Numbered from the stretch's first letter, positions 36,946 through 46,995 are shown. The stretch is DNA of 64,000 nt from Nannobrachium achirus (GCA_963921795.1 OY997641.1:24148033-24212032); one strand, 5' to 3'. Notes: generated by a model not told the origin, from the letters alone. Numbers and translations are program-made.

Positions 36946-37065
36946 ATGTCGTTGAAAGACATTTTGAAAGACTTTGCAATTGATACCATTGGAGGTGGTG
37001 TTGCAGGTGTCGTTGTATATGCCATTGGATGTGCCATTATAGTATTGTTTCAGTTGCCGTTGTAG
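36946..37065 (+). CDS. Small glycine-rich membrane protein ORF (39 aa), family member i
   Basis: ATG at 36946 lies 38 bp after the TATA-like box of block A. The product starts MSLKDILKDFAIDTIGGGVA and continues with a hydrophobic GVVVYAIGCAIIVLF segment, then stops at 37063-37065. In the neighbouring frame the hydrophobic text continues (VAVVAAIGGVLSIP), so this copy is probably shortened by an indel or an unspliced junction; a tttcag occurs at the frame change. It is linked to the ORFs at 38740-39474 and 40304-40711 by upstream sequence and glycine-rich transmembrane style. No known family is recognised. Confidence 0.4.
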   Translation: MSLKDILKDFAIDTIGGGVAGVVVYAIGCAIIVLFQLPL

Positions 37066-37186
37066 CTGCCATTGGAGGAGTGCTCTCCATTCCGACATGT
37101 CTCAGTCTCGACAGTGACTTCTTATTGTTGGACTGACAACAAGACTGGTGAATGCCCATGCAGGTGAGGAAGTGGCTTGGACTGCC

Positions 37187-37500
37187 GAGATGCCTCACCG
37201 GCAACGGAGCCTTCTCCTCTGCCAATCTCAAGCCTTGTGGAGGAGTACAAATGTGCCAACACAAGGCTGGAAGTGACTCTCACAGAATCTGGCGATCCTT
37301 TCGTCAGAGGTGCTGCTCCAACCCTAGCAACGGAAAGGAAATGTCCAACATGGCAGAGGGGGCCTTGGTTTGGAAGCAACAACGCCCCCACATGGCAAAA
37401 GGATGTACTTCAACTGGACGGAGGCACGTGGTGCTAGAGGAGGTGCGCCACCAGGAGGACGCAGCCAGCCACACCTGCCACCTGGCTTCCGCTAGGATGT
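37187..37500 (+). pseudogene. Non-LTR retrotransposon fragment (region C-terminal to RT), frameshifted
   Basis: Two frames in succession resemble a polypeptide very common in fish LINE annotations. RLEVTLTESGDPFVRGAAPT is in one frame. QQRPHMAKGCTSTGRRHVVL and then EVRHQEDAA are in the next. The frame change in the middle shows decay. It lies immediately downstream of the small ORF at 36946 and may have interrupted that locus. Confidence 0.6.
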
Positions 37501-38739
37501 GAGAGGCAGACGTGTGTGACTGTTTCTCCCCGTAATGTTTCCAAGTTCCAAAGCTGCTGTTGTCTCGAGATCTCGCCAGCAATGGAGACAGGAGAACTCT
37601 CCGCTCTGTGCCTCTGTCTCTCTTCACCGTTTATGTGACAATGTGTGTGCGTTGGCTTTGAGTTTGTGTGTATTTTTTAAGACCCGCCCAAGGCCGTCTC
37701 TGATTGGCTTAGCCTGAATCTTTAAGCTAGGTCAACCAATCATTGCTCCTCTACAGTGCATCAAGTTAGTGTGCTAAGCCAGGCATGTGTTTGACTTGAC
37801 TATGAGAGTTACCACAGACACAGAGGCAAGTTTATGACCCAGGCAGCAGACAGGCAGACTCCGCTCTGCGGCCGCTCTGCGTGCGGAGAGAAACAGTTCA
37901 TTTGGACCACTGAAAGTAACTAGCCACTTTACACCACAGTAACTAGAACGGCGTTATTGACTTCAGTGTTGACTTGACGTTTTGTTTGTGATTTATGGCT
38001 ATTGTTTGCGAAACGGGCCCCTCCCGCTAACTTTGGAATCGCGTTACGAACGAACGGTAAGGACTATCGAAATATCCCTTGAATAGGTTCATTGTATGGG
38101 TTCATAGATCATGTGTACCGATTTTTGTGACATTTGAAGAAAATAAGTAGGAAAAGGAGCAAAAAGTGTGTTTTTGAGAAAATTCAAGATGGCGGTAAAT
38201 CTATCCTGGCATATGGGGAGATGCGTCTTGACCCAAGGAATCCAGGGAAAATGTATTTTAATTTTCCGATCTACGGTTCAAGAGTTACGGGGCAAAACGT
38301 CAAGTGGGCCGTTATAGCGCCACCATGAGGCCGAGTGATGTAATTATTTTTAGTTTTATTCTTAAAATCATTATGAATCTCCTCTCCGAGGTTTGAAACT
38401 GTAGCTTCTATGGTTTGCGAGAGAAAAATACTTGAATGTGGTTTCTTGCATTGTCCCATTATAAGTCAATGGGGACAATTAAGCGTTGTTTTTTGCCGAT
38501 TACGTCGGCACGGTAAGGCGGATCGGAGCGAAAGGTAATAGCACACCATTCCCGGCCGAGCCGCACGTTTTGATGTATATATTGCGGGGGTGGCGTAAAT
38601 GCTGCAGCACTAGTTACGTGCCAAACTTTTTGGGAAACGCCACGCATGCATGGCCTAAGTATGAGCGAGTACAATAAGTGTTTTGCCATTGCATGGCAGG
38701 CACACTTAATAATGACAATATCTAGAGTGTGCTCGCCTT
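37501..38739. other. Repeat-derived sequence, no gene
   Basis: It contains 'TTATAGCGCCACCATGAGGC' near 38311, the GCGCCAC motif also found in the HINE-like cores. Nothing else is assignable. Confidence 0.4.
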
Positions 38740-39474
38740 TCAGGCAGGGTTAGGGTTAGGGTTAGGGTCTACCCTGCCAGGTATTGGATCATACCACAGA
38801 TAAAAGGCACTACCGCCCGATGTAATGCACAATGTGGCGGAACCTGCAATGAAAGCTTCCAACGAAGATGCTTCAAAGAAGTATCTTGCAGCGAGACCAA
38901 AACCGCTACTAGCACCGGTGACAGTTAGTGTTAGTGTTGCTATGCGGACTATGCTTCTACGATTAGTGGCGTTCGCTATGTCTGCTGCCGCGCTGACAGC
39001 CACAGCGTCGGTTTCAGCCAGCAGAGTGGGGTCCGGGTCCTCGTCGTCGTCGTCGTCGTCATCGTCCGACACCGGCATATCGACCAACACGCTGTCGTCC
39101 TCCTCCGACACCGGCTGATCCAACAGCTCGTTCTGCTGATTGTTGCCAAGATTCTGCACAAGGTTGGTCAACTGCTGACTTTCGACCACAGCGTCGGTTT
39201 CAGCCAGCAGAGTGGGGTCCGGGTCCTCGTCGTCGTCATCGCCCGACACCGGCAGATCGACCAACACGCTGTCGTCCTCCTCCGACACCGGCTGATCAAA
39301 CAGCTCGTTCTGCTGATTGTTGCCAAGATTCTGCACAAGGTTGGTCAACTGCTGACTTTCGACCAACACGCTGTCGGCACTCGTCTGCAAGGTCGTGAAC
39401 ATGTCCAGGACCATTGCAGCGGCCCGTCCAAGGGCATATACACTAGCCATAACAGCCAATGCTTCAAGTATCAT
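38740..39474 (-). CDS. 244-aa acidic membrane-protein ORF with internal duplication, family member ii
   Basis: Starts MILEALAVMASVYALGRAAA, a hydrophobic N-terminus. Two in-frame repeats of about 60 residues follow (SQQLTNLVQNLGNNQQNEL ... QPVSEEDDSVLVD ... PDPTLLAETDAV), each with an Asp/Glu tract. The C-terminal part has two hydrophobic segments around RYFFEASSLEAFIAGSATL, and the protein ends RVDPNPNPNPA. The DNA repeats are 186 and 177 bp, differing by nine bases, so the frame is kept in both. The C-terminal region aligns with the ORF at 40304-40711 (VRI...G.A.G..LA.R...EAS...IAG...TC), and both ORFs share GTTAGG-TTGAAG...GTCAATC before the ATG. I infer a membrane protein with an acidic loop. 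It may be intronless or one exon. Function unknown. Confidence 0.55.
   Translation of the reverse strand: MILEALAVMASVYALGRAAAMVLDMFTTLQTSADSVLVESQQLTNLVQNLGNNQQNELFDQPVSEEDDSVLVDLPVSGDDDDEDPDPTLLAETDAVVESQQLTNLVQNLGNNQQNELLDQPVSEEDDSVLVDMPVSDDDDDDDDEDPDPTLLAETDAVAVSAAADIANATNRRSIVRIATLTLTVTGASSGFGLAARYFFEASSLEAFIAGSATLCITSGGSAFYLWYDPIPGRVDPNPNPNPA
38746..38768 (+). repeat. Interstitial telomere-type (TTAGGG)n motif inside ORF ii
   Basis: GGGTTAGGGTTAGGGTTAGG occurs on the plus strand. On the minus strand it encodes the NPNPNP C-terminus of the 244-aa ORF. CCCTAA repeats also precede the ATG of the ORF at 40711. Confidence 0.85.
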
Positions 39475-39523
39475 GATTGACTAAGTACTTCAATCCTAAC
39501 GCTGACCTGATATCCGTAGCAGC

Positions 39524-39680
39524 CAATGCTTCAAGTCTCCGTAGCGTGGCCGTGTGTGTAGGTATGTTTGTTTGTTTGTTTGTATGTGGGTGGGTGGGTC
39601 TGTATGTAGCCTCAAGCCTGTGGTGTAGTACCTTTTCTGACCACACATGTTAAGGGAGGGGCGCTGTTGTTCAGGCCAGG

Positions 39681-39700
<20 letters not shown>
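39524..39700 (-). promoter_or_regulatory. Upstream block B of ORF ii (dispersed module)
   Basis: It shares TCTGTATGTAGCCT and a following CTGACCAC with 47990-48025. It also shares GTAGC.TGGCCGTGTGTGTA with 49772-49791. A stretch ACTTGAAGCATTGGCTGCTA near 39535 repeats the start of the ORF ii coding sequence, implying a local duplication through the ATG region. Confidence 0.45.
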
Positions 39701-39724
<24 letters not shown>

Positions 39725-39736
39725 GGGGGGGGGGGG
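39682..39736 (+). repeat. (CA)n followed by poly-G
   Basis: About 20 CA units, then 14 consecutive G. Confidence 0.95.
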
Positions 39737-40142
39737 ACCACCGCTCACTGATTTTTTATTTTTTGTGCTGGAGTTTGGAAGCGCTCATGGGAAGTCACTC
39801 AGGCCTGATTTACAATGCAGCCAAATCCAGCTTGAATCAGATCTGTGTCACATACAGATACAGATGGGAATCTGATTGGTTTTGGGCCCAAATTGTGGGT
39901 ACAAATGGGTCTATTTGGCTCCATAGGGTCCATTTGGTTCTATTAGTAGCCTTCACTCTCAGAGTTACATATCCATATTAGGATCCATTTGGTTCCATTA
40001 GCACACTCTCTGAGTTATCGGAGGAGGATACCGCACATTGTACCTCATCCACCCTTTCTTCTCTCTCCTTTTGGTATCTTTATCCTCCTCCTCCTTTTTT
40101 TCTTTATTATTCTTCTCTTTTTTTGTCTTTCGTAGCCGCCCC

Positions 40143-40197
40143 GTACAGGAAGTGATGTCACAACTCGCTGACATCACACTGACATCACTTCCTGTAC
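40143..40197. promoter_or_regulatory. 18-bp perfect inverted repeat with ETS/CRE-like halves
   Basis: GTACAGGAAGTGATGTCA (40143-40160) is exactly complementary to TGACATCACTTCCTGTAC (40180-40197). The spacer contains another TGACATCA. Each arm is a GGAAGTG (ETS-type) core fused to TGATGTCA (CRE-like). It lies 3' of ORF iii and upstream of ORF ii on the minus strand. It could be a regulatory site or a transposon terminus. Confidence 0.6.
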
Positions 40198-40303
40198 AGA
40201 AGGAAGGTCACTCAAGCGACAAGGTTTTTCAGGGTAAATGCAACCTTCGATCACAATAAATATATTTATATTATAGTTATGATGGCAGCTCTCTCTGAGG
40301 TGG

Positions 40304-40711
40304 TCAGACGTTTTCTCCTCTGAAGGGATTTTTCCGGTTCGCCTGCTCGTCTAGTTGGCACTGGCGTTTGAGCACAGCCGTTTGACGCAGCCGGTTGAGG
40401 CGGTTCTCATGCCATCTCTGGCGGTTCATCACCCTCACTCTGAGTTTCCTCAACCGCTCCATGTTCTCAGCCACATTGTTGTGAGGTAATGGAATGATTC
40501 GCTCTATCAAGAGGCAAAGGCCTGTTGAAAGGCAAGTTGTCATGCCACCTGCAATGGAAGCCTCCCAGTAAGTTCTTCCTGTGGCTAACATCAAGATACC
40601 TGCAGTGCCACCTAATACGACAATACGAACAGGACGACTTCCAGTGGCCAATCCAATGAGATATATAGCTCCAATCGCAGAACCTGCAATGATAGCTCCA
40701 AAGACTCGCAT
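40304..40711 (-). CDS. 135-aa membrane-protein ORF, family member iii
   Basis: Starts MRVFGAIIAGSAIGAIYLIG and has two to three hydrophobic glycine-rich segments (residues 1-22, 28-45, about 50-70), then a basic, probably helical tail (ENMERLRKLRVRVMNRQRWH ... LKRQCQ). The motif [EG]A[SFI]IAG[GS] occurs twice here and once in ORF ii, encoded by similar CCTGCAATG-type DNA (plus-strand view). Upstream on the minus strand are CTATATAAAG, a short TTAGGG stretch and then the ATG. The whole upstream block matches that of ORF i. I infer a small integral membrane protein. Homology to a named family is not recognised. Confidence 0.55.
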   Translation of the reverse strand: MRVFGAIIAGSAIGAIYLIGLATGSRPVRIVVLGGTAGILMLATGRTYWEASIAGGMTTCLSTGLCLLIERIIPLPHNNVAENMERLRKLRVRVMNRQRWHENRLNRLRQTAVLKRQCQLDEQANRKNPFRGENV

Positions 40712-40740
40712 GATTGATTGACGTCTTCAACCCTAACCCT

Positions 40741-40868
40741 AACTTTATATAGGCAGATGGAGCTCAGCTGTGATGTCACAACTAACATAAACCGTTACCA
40801 CACAACACCGATTTTCACACAGACGCAGCCTGTGTTTAACATCGTATACCATTGGTGGAAAAGATAAT
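40741..40868 (-). promoter_or_regulatory. Conserved upstream block A of ORF iii
   Basis: Inverted counterpart of 36801-36914. The minus strand reads TTTTCCACCAATGGTATACG, GCTGCGTCTGTGTGAAAAT, GTTGTGACATCACAGC, GAGCTCCATCT and TATATAAAG. A TTAGGGTTAGGG stretch separates it from the ATG at 40711. Confidence 0.65.
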
Positions 40869-40904
40869 AACATTTAACATCGCCTATCATAGAAACCCTG
40901 TTCT

Positions 40905-41130
40905 CACGTTTGGCTATGGACATAGCGGCCCCATTGCCTAAGTCGGCCCGAGGCCACCGCTATATACGAATCATTATGGATTATGCCACTCGGTACCCCA
41001 AGGCAATCCCACTGCGATCCGCCACCGCCAAAGATGTTGCTCACGAGCTGTTGACGTTATTTTACCAAGTTTGGAATAGCAGACGAAATCGTAACTGACC
41101 GAGGCACATGCTTTATGTCACGCGTGTTAA
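40905..41130 (+). pseudogene. Ty3/gypsy integrase core fragment, frameshifted
   Basis: The frame starts MAMDIAAPLPKSARGHRYIR and contains IIMDYATRYPKAIPL, hallmarks of the DDE integrase core (first Asp in MDI, second in the MDYATRYP context). Near 41070 the frame changes by one base, after which the expected DEIVTDRGTCF-like text follows in another frame. Only about 75 codons of an integrase of 350 or more residues remain, so this is a dead retrotransposon remnant. Confidence 0.8.
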
Positions 41131-41147
41131 CGCTGCTATACACATGG

Positions 41148-41530
41148 CTAAAGATTAAAAGGATTCGTAAAAGTTATTCTCTCCATTACCTTGCCTAACG
41201 CAGGTAGCAAGCTTATAGGGTGACTGTTTGTACCAGAAAACGGTGCAGCAGTATTTTTAGTAAGTGGAATGATTTTAGCAATCTTCCAAGCCTGTGGACA
41301 AATACATTTCTCTATACTCAAGTTAACAATATGACACACAGGGACAGCAATTGAATTGGAACATCCAAGATATCAACCCCTGGTGGTCGGTCTTTGCATT
41401 TCTTAAGCAGGCACTCAACTTCATTAACTGTTACTTTTTCTAGGTTAAATGTACAGTTCTTATCATCCATGGAGTTTTTAATTAATGTAATTGAAGGATT
41501 TGTACTTATGTTGCATGTTACTTCTCAAAC
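41148..41530 (-). pseudogene. LINE reverse-transcriptase fragment (L2/Rex-like)
   Basis: Minus-strand frames read FNLEKVTVNEVECLLKKCKD and then, after a shift, CPQAWKIAKIIPLTKN ... SHPISLLPALGKVMERI. This is the N-terminal RT segment typical of CR1/L2-type LINEs ('WK.AKIIPL.K' and 'RPISLLP.L.K..E'). Frame breaks and missing RT motifs show it is a fragment. Confidence 0.75.
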
Positions 41531-41754
41531 TATTTACCTTAGAATAAAAATAATTAGCAATTAAAAACATTCCTTGGGCTAAAAACGGACCCCATAAAAC
41601 TATGGTTTAGTGATGAGTCATCACTTTTCAAAGTTTTGTGGCATCCGTTTCTCGGAAAGGAATGTTTTTTGTGCAAAACAAATGCTTGCATTGGTTTCAG
41701 AATCCCGAATAACACCTAGTTTGACCCCTCACATGCTACTTAAAGCATTTTTTT

Positions 41755-42180
41755 TAGGGATGGTCCGATCAGGTTTTTTGGAACCGATCACCGATCACAA
41801 AAGTTTGATCACCCGCTACCGATCAATCACCAATCCGATCAAGTTATTATTTATATATTATTTATATTTTCTAAATGTTAATGTTTTAACTTAATTAATT
41901 AATTCAGTCACTCATGAATTCATTTATATATTTACCTTATAGTTATTTACCAGCATTACTATGTATTTATTATCATAGCAGTAACTAATTATTCCTTCAG
42001 CACTGTGGAAATCAATACCCCAAAATGGCCTCAAGTGGGCATACTGAACGGCTGGTTGATCGGATGCACCGATCGGATCGGATCGGTGAATTTACCTTTT
42101 GATCTAAACCACCGATTATCGCCGATCACGCTTTGATCGGCACGATCCGATCCATTGCCGATTGATCGGTAACATCTCTA
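41755..42180. mobile_element. hAT-type MITE (TAGGGATG...CATCTCTA)
   Basis: Starts TAGGGATGGTCCGATCAGGT and ends GATCGGTAACATCTCTA. Both sides are dense in GATCGG motifs. T-rich flanks may hold the 8-bp duplication. Non-coding. Confidence 0.75.
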
Positions 42181-42499
42181 ATTTTTTTATTATTATTATT
42201 TCACTCTATAGTAAAGTCTATGAGAGCAACTTTAATTGGCTCCCACAAGTTTCCCCAAGACAAATCTGCGATGCCCCTATAGCCAAAATGTTTCCATATG
42301 GCCTGTTCTAACTGTGTGCCAAATTTCATGCTTCTTTCATAAAGTGCACGATTTTTCCCTGAAACGCTCGGACTAGTAGGGACTTGACTGTATTCAGAGC
42401 CGGTTCTGACTCCACAGGGGCCCTATAAACAGGATTATATTTACTAGATTACAAGATTTCCAAGATTTTTATCCCACAAATTTTGTAACCCATTTTTTT

Positions 42500-42857
42500 C
42501 ACCCGGTGTCAATTGTCTAATGTAATCCTGGGCACTACACTCACTCTGCCAACCTGGGGAGAGCAACGGACTGACCTCATGCTTCCTTCTATGCATGAGG
42601 AGTCCAAGCCGCTTGTTTTCATCTGACAGAGGGGAGTTTCTCTGGTTGGACGTAGCGTGTGGAAGGAACACGTTATTCCAACCAGTTCCTTCCGCCTCAA
42701 AGTGACACGGGGAAAGGACCTTTCGCCAACCCCACTGATGACACGGAGGAGAGAACACGCCCACTGCGTCCCCCGGTGGGAATCGAACCCAGGACCGTCT
42801 GGCTGTGAGGCGACAGCACTGACTGCACCCAGTGTTTTCCCCCTTAATAAAGTTGTT

Positions 42858-42858
<1 letters not shown>
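42500..42858 (-). mobile_element. tRNA-derived repeat (minus strand)
   Basis: The reverse complement includes GTGCTGTCGCCTCACAGCC (box A-like region) and GGTCCTGGGTTCGATTCCCA (box B) with an extended body to about 42500. It adjoins a (CA)n. Confidence 0.6.

Positions 42859-42859
<1 letters not shown>

Positions 42860-42925
<66 letters not shown>
42860..42925 (+). repeat. (CA)n microsatellite
   Basis: About 33 CA dinucleotides. Confidence 0.96.
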
Positions 42926-42929
<4 letters not shown>

Positions 42930-43022
42930 GTACTTAGAAAAGCGCCATATACATTCCAGGTATTTGTATTATTATGCCTGTAACCAGTAGTCTGGTCACA
43001 GGCTAATAAACCTCAGTGGTTT

Positions 43023-43449
43023 GAATGTAGTTGGTAGATGAATGTAGTTGGTAGATTATGATATGAATGTAGTTGGTAGATTATGAATGTAGTTGGTAGA
43101 TTATGATATGAATGTAGTTGGTAGATTATGAATGTAGTTGGTAGATGAATGTAGTTGGTAGATTATGAATGTAGTTGGTAAATTATGATATGAATGTAGT
43201 TGGTAGATTATGAATGTAGTTGGTAGATGAATGTAGTTGGTAGATTATGATATGAATGTAGTTGGTAGATTATGAATGTAGTTGGTAGATTATGATATGA
43301 ATGTAGTTGGTAGATTATGAATGTAGTTGGTATATGAATGTAGTTGGTAGATTATGAATGTAGTTGGTATATGAATGTAGTTGGTAGATTATGAAATGTA
43401 GTTGGTATATGAATGTAGTTGGTAGATTATGAATGTAGTTGGTAGATTA
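43023..43449 (+). repeat. Minisatellite (GAATGTAGTTGGTAGAT)n
   Basis: More than 20 tandem copies of a 17-bp GAATGTAGTTGGTAGAT unit with optional TATGATAT / TATG spacers, giving a higher-order mixed array. Confidence 0.93.
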
Positions 43450-43508
43450 AGAGCGTCTGCTAAATGCTTAAATTGTATATTGTAATTAATCAAACTAGTC
43501 CATTATGA

Positions 43509-43532
43509 TAGATAGATAGATAGATAGATAGA
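43509..43532 (+). repeat. (GATA)n microsatellite
   Basis: Six GATA units. Confidence 0.9.
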
Positions 43533-43779
43533 TTAAAAAGTCTATTAGAAACAAACAACTGTTATTCGTTGAAACTAAATGGGCAAGATTAAGTCGTCAT
43601 TTGATCTAAGTATTAGTTTCAATATTGTGTTTGGATTAATTGGACAGAGGCCCTACTTTGATCCAAGGCCAAAGAGCATTTTTCACAGAAATCACTGGCG
43701 TTCTACGGTCATATTATCTATTATGGATGAGGCTGTCTTCAATCAGTCAGCAAGGCCTGCTGAGAAATACAATGACGCA

Positions 43780-43919
43780 CATCCACACATCTAACGCCAA
43801 CACATTCACACAGGGATACCATGACACATTCACTGTTAAAACCTCTCCTTATCACATCCACACATCTAACGCCAACACATTCACACAGGGATACCATGAT
43901 ACATTCACTGTTAAAACCT
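43780..43919 (+). repeat. 75-bp tandem duplication
   Basis: CATCCACACATCTAACGCCA starts copy 1 at 43780 and copy 2 at 43855. The copies are nearly identical. The period is a multiple of three, but the frame over it does not resemble a known protein. Confidence 0.85.
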
Positions 43920-44198
43920 TAATGCTTTAGTAAACCATTAATGATGTTTTTGTTTATTTCTGAAAACAAGTTTACAGGCCAATACAATATTGTTATTTTA
44001 AAATAAAAATCACACCCAGTGGGGAGTGAGCGGTGCCTTTGAGCAGTGCTAAACTATATGAATTCACGCTCATGTCACGCTCCATATATGGAGCTGACCT
44101 CACGGACTCCAGATATGGATATACTGTAGCTGACCTGTTCTGACATCACAATGATGACTCGACCAGCCAGATTAATACAGTAGTTTAACTCAGGCTTC

Positions 44199-44600
44199 TT
44201 AACCCATTTAGTGCTCCAGAAATTAACGGGTTAAAATGTCCAGCGTGCCTCCCGCAGCCTGCATCCGCGACCGTTGTCTTATTTTGAAGGCCAGAAGTCC
44301 ATAGCTTAAACACTTCTGGTTTGACGTCATGACGCCATTCACCGGAAGCGATCATCGTCAACATGTGGTTGTATAATGGCGGATCGGTGCTTTTCAACAT
44401 GTGTTTTATTAGCGAGAATCTAATGCCATCCTTGGCTTTAAAAGTGTTGTTTGGAGATAATGGACATTAAAGATGAGATTCCCCGTCGGCCTCCATGTTA
44501 TGGGATTACTATTTTGTGCACGTGGATCCGTGATGATGATGAATCTGCGAGTCCAATCGTGCCAATCATTTCCCACGGACCCTAGGGTAAGAACGCCAGC
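44199..44600 (+). mobile_element. Possible truncated piggyBac-type 5' end
   Basis: TTAACCCATTTAGTGCTCC at 44199 resembles TTAA plus a piggyBac-like CCC(A/T)TT terminus. A short frame (MDIKDEIPRRPP) begins at about 44461 and soon stops. No transposase domain or right end was found. Confidence 0.35.
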
Positions 44601-44689
44601 GTTACTCTATATACAGTACTTTTCGCGAGTATACTCGGGATCGGCACTACAATACTCGAGTATTTTTCACGAGTATTCTCGGGATTGGC

Positions 44690-44769
44690 TACAAATGAGT
44701 TTAACTGTTCCATATTAAGAAGCTCTGATGTTTCAGCGCCACTTCTCGCCCTTATGGCGTCTTACTGGT
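44690..44769 (+). mobile_element. HINE-like 3' terminus
   Basis: CAGCGCCACTTCTCGCCC and GGCGTCTTACTGG followed by T (CTGG at 44766-44769) match the ends of the other HINE-like elements. The 5' boundary is unclear. A CArG-type box is at 44082. Confidence 0.45.
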
Positions 44770-44965
44770 ATCATCATGAAACACTGACTGCACAAACCAC
44801 ATGCATTCAACTTAACTACGATACGTTCTTTAACACCTCCCTGTCAGTCCTGCTGTGGTCTTAGCCTGAATTCCATTTCTACAATAAGTGTAGTGGTGGT
44901 GATAGTCGGAGACCCACAGGCCCAAAAGCTCAAGGAATAGGGTTGAACCTTAGCCTGGTTCCAAA

Positions 44966-45016
44966 CCCTGAATCGCCAGCCACACCCCTTTAAATTTTTG
45001 TTTTGGCGATTCAGGG
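44966..45016. repeat. Perfect 13-bp inverted repeat
   Basis: CCCTGAATCGCCA (44966-44978) is complementary to TGGCGATTCAGGG (45004-45016). The flanking TAGCCTGGTTCCA resembles MITE termini. Confidence 0.75.
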
Positions 45017-46995
45017 GTCTGGTGGTGCTCTTTGGAAATCCGTCCGGCGAATCAGCGTCACTTCAGCTCAATTACGTCGGGGCCTGTGAGCAGCTTGGGT
45101 GGGGTTTTCCTAGAACTCGTGTGCGATTCCAAATAACGCAGCACCGCCGCCGTACCGTACCGCACATTCGCGGTACATCGTGTCTACTACGCTGTAAAAA
45201 AAAAAAAACTCAAGCCACTTTGGTGGTGTTTTGATGTAGGCTAGCTATTTTCACGGTATCTTGCATTGTTGCTTATTCTGGGAAATCAGATTCTGCTACT
45301 CGACAATCAGACTGGTGAGACGGCAGTGTATTATTATGCTAAATGTAGGGACTAATGCGTTAATGACTGTTGGTACTCGGCATTGCTTGCTAACACAATA
45401 AGGTGAGCTTTAGCCTATTTATATGCCATTTGTGTAACATACATGCACGCTGCACTAGACTTAAAACAATACAGTGATTAATGCAACATGATAGTGTAAT
45501 CTAGTGCAACTATTTCAAAGACCCTTGTTTTGGTAGATTGGTAGATAATATTGAGCTGTCATTTTAAGAGTGTGGGCACTAGTGGGCAGTCACCCCTGAT
45601 GTAGCCTAATAATGTGCTAGACTGTCACTGTGTAGACTGTCTGCACTCTGCATCATCTGATGCATGTGGCCGGCTAGGTGTGAGCTAGTGGGGCCACCGT
45701 AGCGCTACTGGCATTTCACTTCCTCATTCCATTCAATCATGTTGACTACTTAAAGCTCAGTCAGCAGCCTAAACACAACGCTGGGTGGTGTGGTGGCTGC
45801 AGGGTGTCGAGACCTGGGTTCTTTTTATGTGTTTTTATGTCCATGCCTGGGTGAGTAAATGTTGCTTTTATGTCGTGTTGAACTCAACTTTTTTAAACTA
45901 GTATGGTAATATTCTGTTGTTCAACTCACTCAGGTTGAGAGCCATGCTGAGTTGTGGGACTGAGAGAACAGATCCATGTTTCCCATTCATCTGTGGGACT
46001 GATACTAGAGACAATCAAGGTATATGGCTGTTTTTGTTTGATTCTTGATGTTTTGATTTCCTTGATTATATTGTCAGTAATACTAAAATGTTGTCTTTCA
46101 TTTCATAGATTTATCACCACTGCTGTTTTGTTTTGTTTAGATTAAGTTTATGATTTGTTTCTCTTCTGTTGAGCCATTTCTTGTTTTAAATATTTATTTT
46201 TCTTTGTTTCCCTCAATGCAATTAGCAACTTAACCGATACTGCTTCTGATCTGAGGGCTGCTGGGAGCCTAATAAGACAGCCAGGCTATACAGGGGGTCA
46301 CTGTATAGGACACTAATAGCTCACCACAGTAAGGCTTTGTGTGAAGTTTGCGAGCACCTCTTTGCACGGTGTCGCCCGTTTTATTCCTTGCATGCTGTGT
46401 GCTTGTTATATTTTAGTGTGATTATTTCTGTGGTTTTGGTGTTCTATTAGCTTATTTAGCTTAGACCCCCTCTGTTTAGTTCTGCTGTTCACTCGGCCCC
46501 TTCAGCCAATGGATAAAGCTGCGTATTTGATTATATTATTGCTTGATATCGAATGTATTATCACACTGAAGCTCTTATTATTGACTGTTGCATATATTGA
46601 TACTTTTAACTACTGATGTTGCATTATTAAAGTATGTTGTCTGGAAAGAGTTAAATAAAATCCTTGTGTTCAAGGGAAACTTCCAAGCCTCAAACCTTGT
46701 TGCGATCTTGTTTGTGGGGAACCCAAATGTTGCACTGTACTGAGTATTTCCATTCCTCGATTTCCTCGAGGTGGCGTTGTCTACTGGAGTGAAGCCATCC
46801 GACTTTGCAAAACGGGAGGTGAAGTGAGCCGACGATCAAAGTTCGCTGCGCATCATGTAGTGTAATTACCGTAGGAGCTCGCTGGGGCTGTGACGAAAGC
46901 AGGCAATGGTCCTGAAAGATACATAACGTATCTTTTGAGTGTTTTATCAACACAAAGCAGCTCTACGGTTTACCCTATAACTCTATGGGTTTACC
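45017..46995. other. No gene recognised
   Basis: AT-rich sequence with no supported exon; an A-run at 45196-45208. A few frames of 60-90 codons lack family resemblance. Confidence 0.4.

Noticed and set aside
40304..40711. ORF iii as an interferon-inducible ISG12/IFI27-like protein
   Set aside because: Both are small and glycine-rich, but the ISG12 motif order is absent and ORF iii has a long basic tail.
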